A stretch of 64,000 nt of DNA, from assembly GCA_030760725.1 (NCBI GenBank), contig JASWHV010000011.1:12549501-12613500 (forward strand), written 5' to 3'. The notes below the pieces were generated by a model. That model saw nothing but the letters and a program-made list of their open reading frames with translations, searched no databases and was not told the DNA's origin. The stretch is from Neostapfia colusana (taxonomy: Eukaryota; Streptophyta; Magnoliopsida; Poales; Poaceae). The stretch's first letter is position 1. Each line of letters begins with the position of its first letter. Positions 47,879-57,382 of the stretch are shown here, piece by piece. The translations under genes and the position numbers were made by a program.

Positions 47879-49612
47879 CTAAGAAAACAATTCCGGAAAT
47901 TGTGCCTTGAGCTCATCTTCCCGCTCCCAGGTGGCTTCCTCTTCTGAGTGATGCTTCCACTGCACCTTGCACATCCGGATTCTTTTATTTCTGGTGAGGC
48001 GTTCCATTGTCTCCAAAATCTTGTATGGTTGCTCGGCATAAGACAAATCGTCAGCTACGTTCACTTCATTCATGGGTAACACTTCCTCAGGCGTCCTCAG
48101 GCATTTCTTGAGTTGTGACACATGGAATACATCGTGCACATCCGATAGACGAGCCGGTAACTCTAGTTGATACGCCACTTCGCCTTTCCTTTCCAAAACT
48201 TCAAAGGGTCCAATGTATCGAGGTGACAACTTCCCTTTCACCTTGAACCGACGAAGTCCTCTGATAGGGGACACCTTGAGATAAACATAGTCTCCCACGT
48301 TGAAAACGAGCTCTCTTCTTCGTACATCAGCATAACTATTTTGGCGTGTCTGTGCTATCCTCAAATTGTTGCGAATTTCCCTTACCTTCGCCTCGGCTTC
48401 TTGTAGTACTTCTGGACCAAACACTTTACTTTCCCCCGTTTGGTTCCAAAATAGGGGAGTTCTGCACTTCCTCCCATACAAGGCTTCAAACAGTGACATC
48501 TTCGTACTAGCTTGATAGCTGTTGTTATAGGAAAACTCCGCATACGGTAAGTTTTTATCCCAACTCTGATTGTTTTTGAGTGCACATGCCCTCAGCATAT
48601 CTTCAAGGATCTGATTGGTTCTCCCCGTCTGCCCGTCAGTTTGGGGATGATAGGCAGAACAAAAGTTCAGATGGGTTCCCATGGTTTCGTGCAACTTTTG
48701 CCAGAACCTTGAGGTGAACTGTGTCCCTCGATCCGACACAATCTTCTTTGGCACTCCATGGTAGCACACGATCCTTGACATGTACAACTCTGCCAATTTG
48801 GATCCGCTGTAGCTTTCCTTTACGAGAATGAAGTGAGCTACCTTGGTTAGCCTATCAATCATGACCCATATCGAATCATATCCTGATTGGGTCCTAGGCA
48901 ATCCCACGATGAAATCCATGCTGATTTCTTCCCATTTCCATTCAGGCACTTTGAGTGGTTGCAATAATCCCGCGGGTCGTTGATGTTCTGCTTTCACCAA
49001 CTGACATGTGTCACATAGGGCAACATGTTCCACGACATCTCGCTTCATGCCATACCACCAATACCTGCCCTTGAGGTCCTGGTACATCTTCGTACTCCCA
49101 GGATGAATGGAATAGTCAGAATCGTGAGCCTCCTTCAAAATCAATTCACGGATCTCCTTTATTTCAGGCACACAGATCCTTTTCCCGTGCCACACCATAC
49201 CTTGTTCATCCTCTCTGAAACCTGGAGCTTTATTTTCCTTGATGAGTTGTCTGATCTCTTGTATCTTCTCATCATTCTTTTGGCCCTCGCGTATGTCTCG
49301 CTCGAGTGTAGAGTCCACTTCAATGGCGATGGCTTCACCACTATTTACTAGACATAGATTGAGCCTTATAACCTTGTCCTTTAATTCTGCAGGCATGTCC
49401 TTCAAGCTCAACTTATTGACCTGCACTTTCCGACTCAAAGCATCGGCCACGACGTTTGCTTTCCCGGGATGATAGTTGATGCCCACATCAAAGTCATTGA
49501 TTAACTCTAGCCATCTCCTTTGTCTGAGGTTGAGGTCTGGCTGTGTGAATATGTACTTCAAACTCTTATGATCCGTATATATTTCGGTCCTCTTCCCCAT
49601 CAAATAGTGCCG
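47879..49612 (-). pseudogene. pol: Element E RNase H end, integrase and chromodomain
   Basis: A 574-residue open frame: TEIYTDHKSLKYIF and ADALSRK (RNase H); HHCC finger at about His160, His167, Cys197 and Cys200; core Asp230 (MDFIVGLP) and Asp291 (SDRG). The third catalytic residue is Gly (codon 48623-48625) instead of the Glu kept in D and C. The C-terminus has GDYVYLKVSPIRGLRRFKVKGKL-type GPY/F sequence, HDVFHVSQLKKCL and an intact chromodomain (about 525-574) with CKVQWKHHS and TWEREDEL. The aromatic after KW is His, as in cage-poor chromodomains. It is in the same frame as the upstream pol, parted only by TAG at 49613-49615. Confidence 0.93.
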
Positions 49613-51754
49613 CTAAATTTTCAACGTGTGTACCACTGCGGCTAGTTCTAGGTCATGTGTAGGATAGTTCTTCTCGTGCTTCCGAAGCTGCCGGGATGCA
49701 TAAGCCACGGCATGCCCTTCTTGCATGAGAACACATCCCAACCCGTTTCCAGAGGCATCGCAGTACACCGTGAAATTCTTCTGCATATCTGGCATAACCA
49801 ACACTGGGGCTGTTGTCAATCTTTTCTTTAGCTCCTGAAAACACGTCTCGCACTGTGGCGTCCATGTGAATGCGATTCCCTTCTCCAACAGTTTGGTGAG
49901 GGGTCTTGAGATCTTAGAGAATCCCTCAATAAACCGTCGATAGTATCCAGCCAATCCCAAGAAGCTTTGAACTTCCCCGACATTGTCAGGGGTCTTCCAC
50001 TTCTGTATATCCTCGATTTTGGCAGGATCCACGGATATTCCTCCCTCCAAGATTATATGTCCTAAGAAGGGAACTCTCTTCAGCCAAAACTCACACTTGC
50101 TCAACTTGGCATATAGTTGGTGTTCTCTCAGCCTTTGCAACACCAACCTTAGTTGTTTCTCATGTTCTTCTTCATATTTGGAGAAGACGAGAATGTCATC
50201 TATGAAAACCACCACAAATTTGTCCAGATATTCCATGAATACCTTGTTCAAGAGATACATGAAGTATGCCGGGGCATTAGTTAGCCCGAAAGGCATGACA
50301 GTGTATTCATACAGTCCGTACCGAGATATGAAAGCTGTCTTGGGAATATCAGATTGCCTTATCTTGAGTTGGTAGTATCCCGACCTGAGATCAATTTTCG
50401 AGAACACACAAGCTCCCCTCAACTGATCAAACAAGTTTTCAATGCGGGGTAATGGGTACTTGTTCTTGATGGTTACCTCATTCAAAGCACGGTAATCCAC
50501 GCATAACCTTTGGGTTCCGTCTTTCTTGGGCACAAATATCACCGGAGCTCCCCATGGTGAGGAATTAGGGCGAATATACCCCTTCTCCGTCAATTCTCTC
50601 AAATGATCCTTAAGTTCTTCTAGCTGCTTGGAGTCCATCTGATAAGGTCTCTTGTATATCGGGGCTGTTCCAGGCACTAGCTCAATTGCAAATTCCACTT
50701 CACGATCGGGAGGCATACCTGGTAATTCTTCCGGAAAAACATCTGGATATTCCCGGATAATCCTGATCTCCTCCACTTTCACCTCAACTTGATTTAATTT
50801 AATGTCCCTCCTAGGCTCGTGTATTGTTATGAACTTTACTCTTGTGCCACTAGGGTGAGTTAGTTCCACCGTTCTGGCCGAACAATGAATGATTCCCTTA
50901 TGTTTGGTCAACCAATCCATGCCCAAAATAATATTGATCCCTTGGGAATCTATCACTATGAGGTTAGCAGTAAACACTACCCCATTAATGTCTAGATTCA
51001 CCTTGGGACACACTTGTCTTGTCCTTATTTCTCCACCTGGAGAATTTACAGCTAGCATATGGTTCATTTGTGTTGTTGCTAGGTCATACTTCTTAACAAA
51101 CCCTTGAGCAATAAACGAGTGGGTGGCACCAGAATCAAACAGCAGGGTTGCAAGGTGTAAATTGGCAGGAAACTTACCAACTACCACGTCGGGTGCATCT
51201 TGTGCTTCCTCCATAGTGACGTGGTTCACCCGTCCTCTCATTACATTCTGCTGTTGTGGCTGCGCGTGCTTCTTCTTTGGGCACTTATGGGCATAGTGCC
51301 CCACTTCACCACAGCTAAAACATTGCACCCCAACCTTAGGTGCTTGGCCCTTGTTGTCTTGTGGTTGGTTTGGGTGTCCTTGCACTGCTGGTCGAGGTGG
51401 ATATGCAGGGGGAGGCTGCTGTACAAACTGACGTGGTGGCTGTGCTGGTGCTGCCGGAGGCCTGTAGTTCGGGTTGTACCCTCTTGGTGCTGAGTAGGGT
51501 ACCACAGCACGGCTCGTCTGCCCCGTAGGTTGCTGCATCATACGGGGGCGAGTGTTGCTTCCCGAAGCTTGATGTGACCAACCGGCCTTCCTCTTATTCT
51601 CATTTTCCAAGGCCTTTAGCTTCCTTTCTACCACAAATGCTCTGTCCACCATCTTTTGGAAGCTTTCATACTTATTTGAGGACATTGCACACTGCATTTC
51701 TGCGGTAAGTCCCTCCACGAAACAATCTTGTTTCTGCTCATCAGTCTCTATGCC
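49613..51754 (-). pseudogene. pol: Element E gag C-terminus, protease, RT and RNase H start
   Basis: A 701-residue open frame: end of capsid (YESFQKMVDRAFVVERK), Pro/Gln linker, zinc knuckle CFSCGEVGHYAHKC (about 133-146), protease LLFDSGATHSF (DSG about 195-197), RT with CVDYRALN and FIDDILVFSK (about 505-510), and RNase H VYCDASGNGLGC and THDLELAA. It ends at TAG 49613-49615, replacing a Trp codon (KIWRHYL in D). A single-base loss near 51754, relative to A, separates it from the gag start. Gag and pol are otherwise one frame, as usual in this clade. Confidence 0.93.
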
Positions 51755-52347
51755 CGTGGGGCATAGCGGGATAGTTGAGTAAATTTAGTGAGGTATTCCC
51801 TCACCGTCATGTTTCCCTGCTGCAGTCCCAAAAACTCGTTCCTCTTGTTTTTGAGTTCACCTCTTGGGATGTAATGGTTGCGGAAGCTACGCTTGAACTC
51901 TTCCCAAGTGATGTTCTCAGGGTCATGATGGGCGGCCACGTAGGCGGTCCACCAATCAGCCGCAGGTCCATGCAATTGATGAGAGGGAAACAGCACCCTC
52001 TCATACCCTTGGCACTGGATGATCCTCATCTTACTTTCAATGGTCTTCAGCCAATCATCTGCCTCCAGAGGTTCAGCAGCACTTGCAAACTTTGGAGGTT
52101 GAGTTCCTAGAAACTCACTCAACCTTGGTTGGCGTGGTGCAGCTTGTGGAGGTGGAACTTGATGCAAGTTGGCCGCCACTTGAGGTAAGTTCTGGATGAG
52201 CTGATTCTGATTCTCCAGCATTTGGTGGAGAGGGTCAACTTCTTCACGGCGACCACCCCGGTCCTGGCCCCCAGAAAGATGAGGGTTGCATGCCTCATCG
52301 TTGTTGTTGGCGGGGTTGGCAGCATGTCCTTTTCCTCTTCCGGCCAT
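51748..52347 (-). pseudogene. gag: Element E Gag N-terminal part (199 residues)
   Basis: ATG at 52345-52347 (MAGRGKGHAANPANNND). Gag core LEADDWLKTIESKMRIIQC, AADWWTAYVAAHHD, RSFRNHYIPRGELKNKRNEF and MTVREYLTKFTQLSRYAPR. It runs into a stop after a 1-bp deletion where A reads APRDIETDEQ. Confidence 0.93.
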
Positions 52348-52651
52348 CTGGCAGAATCAACCAATGTTAATTTGAAAGCATTTAGTATCATCTTACTACT
52401 TTCATTTGTTTGTACTTTGAAGTGTTGAGGCTTTGTTATACTTTTCTGAGGGTTCATTTCTCACACAAAAATGAATGCAATATTATTTCATGTGGGTTCA
52501 CACACCAAAGCAAAACAATCTAAAGACGAGGCTGTGGACAATTGCTCATGGCTTCCACAACTCACGTCACACACCAAGCATTAACACACCATTAACTTAA
52601 CTTAACGACTCGACTATTCGACATCTTGCTAACTAAGGGAAGGACTCTACA
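52348..52651 (-). other. Spacer between orf0 and gag, element E
   Basis: 304 bp with no open frame; conserved in position in A and D. Confidence 0.6.
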
Positions 52652-53431
52652 CTACTCGTTTTCTTGAGCTGGCTCCTCGGGATCTTCCTCATCATTTCGG
52701 CTTCCTTCTGACTCTGCTTTGGGTGGGGAGGCTGCTGGTGGAGAAGTGCGACGACGCCTGATCGCTCGGCGATCCGGGGAGTCAGGAGTCCATGTATCAT
52801 TCACGGTGACACACAGTTCATTCCCATCTCATCTTTCTCTCGCCTTTAAGCAGGCTCGCAGCAACGCCTCCGTTTCCTTCAGGATGTCCCGGACATCCTG
52901 AAGCTCTTGTTGACACTCCTGCAGTCGAGTGCTGAGCATAGCAGCATCCTCCAAGCACAAGTCCATGTGCTCATGGGAAGTCCCTTGCTGCACTGGCGGG
53001 TACTTGTACTCCGTGGTACCACTCTCACGTTGGAGGACATACATGTACTCAGTTTTGTCCAAGTGGCGACGATAGATGTGACTCTGGCAGGTGATGGCCT
53101 CCCAGGTGACATATTTCTCCGCATCGACCTGTGTTGCTCTACAAGCTGGAGAGTGGTGGATCTTAAGCAGCTGATTTTCGTGTATAATCCTCATCTCTGA
53201 ACTCCATTCTTCCCTCTTCTCACGGATGGTCCTGGTGGAGTTATAGTGGATGATTAGTTTGCCCGTATTGCCGGCGGCTTCGAGCATACGCCGAAGACGG
53301 TGCAATAAGCCTCCTACTGCCAATCCGTAGGAAAGGTACGTCACCGGACGGCTCTCCTCTCTCTCGGCAAGGGCAACTACGGGAACTCTCCCTCCTGTGG
53401 ACTTGCGAGCGGTGCGAATCATGCGAACCAT
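52652..53431 (-). pseudogene. Element E orf0, best-preserved copy (one stop)
   Basis: ATG 53429-53431, natural TAG 52652-52654, 259 residues, with a single TGA at codon 201 (52829-52831) where A has Arg. Layout: residues 1-22 resemble the histone H3 tail (MVRMIR, TARKSTGG, then RVPVVALA); 30-140 is a mixed region with HRLRRML and REKREEW; about 151-200 is heptad-like (LSTRLQECQQELQDV, LKETEALLRACL), suggesting a coiled coil; 222-230 is an Arg cluster (RAIRRRRTS), possibly nuclear-targeting; 240-259 is Glu/Asp-rich. It has no histone fold, protease, RT or other known domain. The upstream position suggests it could be translated first from the genomic RNA. Confidence 0.82.
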
Positions 53432-53540
53432 CTAAACCAAAAAGAATTTAAAATTAGGTTAGATAAACTCTCAAACAAAAATCCAATTTTGAATGGAAGT
53501 TGGGGTAAGATGAAGAAAGTGACTCATTAAATACCACTTC
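53432..53540 (-). other. Element E leader with primer-binding site deleted
   Basis: Reads ...gtgactcattaaataccacttc before the LTR. In A and D about 110-130 further bases, including the PBS core gctctgat, lie between 'attaaata' and 'ccacttc'. Only TGGTAT of the PBS remains. The break coincides with a shared 'ata'. Confidence 0.85.
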
Positions 53541-53578
53541 TGTCACACTCGGTTTTTCCGAAGAACAACCGAGTGATT

Positions 53579-53617
53579 ATCACATGTATGCCAGGATCAT
53601 TTTCTCATACATGTGAT
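53579..53617. repeat. Perfect 12-bp inverted repeat near U5 end, element E
   Basis: atcacatgtatg (53579-53590) and catacatgtgat (53606-53617) with a 15-base loop. The same structure occurs in the other family-1 LTRs, about 38 bases from the PBS-side LTR end. Confidence 0.9.
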
Positions 53618-56561
53618 GACAAATAGTGAAGCATCATTTATTACAAGCCAGGTGTCGAATATAAATAAGTCTTACATAGCAAATGTCTCATTGGACAATA
53701 AAAGTTCATCACAAGTAAATAAACTAGCAGCGGAATAATTATTCTCGTAGGCTCCATCACAGGCGTTGCCCGGGGGTCTCCATGAACCTAGAAACCTTCT
53801 TCGGGTCCAAAGTCTTGGTCATTATACACCACCTCATTATCTTGACCTGAGCAGCAATATAAACCAACAAAATATGCAAGGTTGAGTACCGATGGTACTC
53901 AGCAAGTGTGGGAAAGTTATGTCATGCTTGGCTAGAACAAGGAGAGGTTGAACTCATGGTTAAACCACTACGCAATTAATACCTATCACCTTAGCTTATT
54001 AGGCACCTACCTTACTACACAAGTGAAATGGTCCCAATCTCCCATCCCATCATCATAATCCAATAACCATAACACCATTTCCAATGTTAAGCTCCCCGCT
54101 TAACATCCACAACTTCCAAAACCATCACTCCTCTAATCATGAATAAGTCCAAGCCGCTCTTGACCGTGAGCACGGCTGTCATGACAGTTTTGACTCTGCA
54201 GAGTTTGTACCACTATACCCACATGTAGTGATTTCATCCCCCGTTGCCGGGTGGACTAAAAGAACCTCCATTATGCCAGTGGCTACGAACCACATTCACA
54301 CTTCCCAGGTGTGTAGCCAGGAGATCACTACGAAGCCTTTACAAAGGGATTCCCGACGAGCGTGGGCCCACTGAGGTTTCACCCCTAACAGCATACAAGA
54401 GGCTCCAACCCCGCTGCAGTGGCCCCCTCTTGAGCCTTGCGGTTCATATGGTAGTCCAGCTGACACCTACTCCCCGCACCATCCAACACACCCATACTAC
54501 GCCGGGGATACACCTAATTAATTGGCCAAGCTGCCCCATCTCAGCATGTGGTTGGCATGGTAAAGCCAGGTTACATGCTCCATGAACCAGTCCTTAGGAT
54601 CCAGGCATGTACTAAACACAAACCCGAGTCTCGTGCACCCAGCACACAACCAAAACATCCAACTTGCCTTGATCCCTACCTCTACATAACTCACAATATC
54701 TCATTCAAGAGTATGGTAAAATAAACTGATGATCTTATGTCCCAAATATCCCATTGTAAGCATGGCTAAGCATATGCATAATATTAAATGACATGATAGA
54801 ATAAATCCCAACCCAAGCTACAAGGAAACAAGGTAATGCAATTCTAGGGAAACTTCCTAGCATGGGTTTCATATTTAACTTGACAATGCAAATAATTCTA
54901 TCTACATATCCTAGCATAGGATCAAAGTGGTCAAGGACACGTGCCTCCTTCCTGCTGCTCTTGGAATGGGTAGTCCTGATCTTGGAAAGGAATAACTTGC
55001 TCTTGAGCAGGTTCTACATCATACCATCACACATAGCAAAAGAAAAACAACAATTCCATAAGACATAGTTCACACTTCCACTTCATACAAACCACACATT
55101 CACCTTTATGAAAGTCATTCACCATTATATGTGTTGTGGTTACTCTATGTGTGTTGATTTGTGGCTTGCATGCACTTTTAATCATGTGTATATGATTCCT
55201 ACTTTTATGTTCACATTTATACTTACCTACTGTATATATATGAGTTTCCCATTTAAATAAATTCCTTATATTCAACTACTACACCTTTTCACTACCAAGT
55301 ATCTATGAAAAGTATTTTTCTTCTCCATATGTGCCTTTAGAATTTCTACCAACCTTAAAATGAATTCTTTGGGTTCTAGAAACTCTATTTATCATTTACT
55401 AGTTGCTATATTTTCAGATTTATGTTCCTATGCATAAATGTGTTCTTTATTATGAAATTAGTAATATGCATCATCTAACAGAATAGGTTCTGGTCCTAAA
55501 TAATTTAATAACATATTTTGACCTTTGCCTCTGATGTAAACTATTTCACAATTATTTTCCCTATTTTCTAAAACTATTCATTGCTTAAAAATGTGTCCCT
55601 AAATGTGAATAATAAATTAGACAGATTCAATTCAGGCCAAAATATGTTTTTATCTCACTCCAAAGTTTCCTAAATACTGAGAAAGTCTTTAATTAAATAT
55701 TGACAATATGTTTGTCCCACTTTTTAATGTTTAAACACTAGCAACATATTCAATTTCCTAAATTAAATACTAAACAGGGCTAAAAAGGTAAACTCACCCC
55801 ATTACAGGGTCTATAATATTATTTTCATAATTTCCAGGGGTCTAGCTACACTTATCAGAGGTGTTTTTCCTAATTTTCATTAAGTCCAAGGGTTCAAACT
55901 GATTTTTAAATGAATTTATATGATTTTCTGGAGTTTCAGGGGCTAGATCAGAAGTTTCCGGGGCTAGCTCTTATTTCCCCAGAACCCCAGGGGGTAGCAC
56001 GTAAGATTTCCAGTCTTTATAACGCGGGGCTGACGTGGACCGTCCGATTTTAAACCGACGGCCGAGATTATAACATCAAACCGGTACGCGGGGATTTAAA
56101 CCCTACCGTGCGATTTAAAATAAACGGCGCACAAGCGGCCACGTCGCTCTGATCGAGCGCGGGCGGCGCTGCCGGCGGCGCACGGCGGCGAGAAGCGGTG
56201 ATCTCGTCGGAAACTTTCGGATCTTCGGGAATTCCTCCTAGAACTGTGATTTTATGGCATAGATCGGTAGAGGGGAAGTCGGGGATCTCACCTCGGGGGT
56301 TTTCTTGAGCTCGGAGGTCCTGGAAGGTGATCGGCGACGAGGTCCGAGGCGAAACCACGGCAAAGCTCGTCGGCGCTGTGTTTACACCGCAAGTCACCGA
56401 GTTTTCTGCACCTGCAAGGTTCCCCGGAGGCGGTGGATCAAGACCAGCTAGTTAGATCGGAAATTTCGAGCTTAGATCGGTCAGAATTCGCCGGAGAAGT
56501 CTCGGTTCTCACCGGAGTAAAAACAGCCGATCGCGTGGGAAAAACAGAACGAGACCGGGGT

Positions 56562-56569
56562 TTTTATAG
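56562..56569 (-). promoter_or_regulatory. TATA-box candidate in 5' LTR of E
   Basis: The minus strand reads TATAAAAA in the GC-rich block, at the LTR position of the A TATA boxes. Confidence 0.6.
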
Positions 56570-56976
56570 ACGGGGGAGGGCGGCGGGGTGGTTTAGATCA
56601 TGTCTGTGTCGCCTACGAACAGAATTCAGCGGGGATACGCCGAAATCCCGATCGGTTTTGATTCGGGTGAGAGGTAGTCCGGCGCGGGCGCGAGGTAGAC
56701 GACGATCTGGTGGGTCCCACCTGTCAGCGGAAGGAAGCGGCGCGCGCGGCTGCGGGCTGGCGCGGGCGCTGGCTGGGCCGGCTGGTGGATTTCGGCCCAC
56801 TGGCCTGTTTTTTTCGGTTTTTTCTTTTTTCTTTTTCTATTTCTTTTGTGATTTGAGTTTAATTTGAATTCCAGTTTGAATTTGAATTTTTGCAAAACAT
56901 GCAACATGTCCAAAAATTTTTAAATTCCCCTCTTAACATGATGTAGGGTTTTGAATCAAAATTTTGGGATGTTACA

Positions 56977-56981
56977 CCAAC
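56977..56981. repeat. Target-site duplication of element E (right, CCAAC)
   Basis: Second copy; D orf0 resumes here. Confidence 0.95.
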
Positions 56982-57088
56982 CCGTAGGAGTGGTACGTCA
57001 CCGGACGATTCTCCTCTCTAAAGGCAAGGGCAACTACCGGAACTCTCCCTCCGGTGGACTTGCGGGCAGTGCGGATCATGCGAACCAT
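56977..57088 (-). pseudogene. Element D orf0, N-terminal part with H3-like tail
   Basis: ATG at 57086-57088. The first 22 residues are identical to those in A and E, although five of 66 bases differ, all synonymously. The frame is broken by the E insertion; the rest is at 37879-38537. Confidence 0.85.
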
Positions 57089-57289
57089 CCAAAAACATAA
57101 AGCATTTAAAATTAAGTTAGATAAGAGTTAAACAAAAATTGTATTTTGAATAAAAGTTTGGGTAAGATGAATAAAGTGACCCCATTAAAGAACACCTTCA
57201 ACCCACACTTTTGTAAAATAGTTTTAAAAAAATAGGGTCCTTAAATACGTCCATTTCTACCTAGGTCCACGTTCCGAGGGGCAACCTTG

Positions 57290-57301
57290 GCTCTGATACC
57301 A
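57290..57301 (-). other. Primer-binding site of element D
   Basis: The minus strand reads TGGTATCAGAGC, four bases from the LTR at 57306. The leader 57089-57289 (201 bp) has no gene. Confidence 0.95.
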
Positions 57302-57343
57302 CTTCTGTCACACCCGGTTTCTCCGAAGAACAACCGAGGGAAT

Positions 57344-57382
57344 ATCACATGTATGCCAGGATCATTTTCTCATACATGTGAT
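57344..57382. repeat. Perfect 12-bp inverted repeat near U5 end, element D
   Basis: atcacatgtatg (57344-57355) and catacatgtgat (57371-57382), 15-base loop. Confidence 0.9.

Larger units (their letters stand above)
38543..56976 (-). mobile_element. Element E: family-1 chromovirus with rearranged 3' LTR
   Basis: Flanked by CCAAC. Internal region 47835-53540. The 5' LTR is 53541-56976. The 3' LTR is split into 38543-39556 and 45408-47834 by LTR G and a duplicated LTR segment. The two halves, counting the GGTTG duplication once, total 3,436 bp, exactly the length of the 5' LTR. The original element would be 12,578 bp. LTR sample: five differences in 338 bp. This is the least damaged coding copy. 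Confidence 0.95.
53541..56976 (-). repeat. 5' LTR of element E (3,436 bp)
   Basis: From tgtcacactcgg (one change from consensus) to gggatgttaca, followed by the right CCAAC. No gene. Confidence 0.95.
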
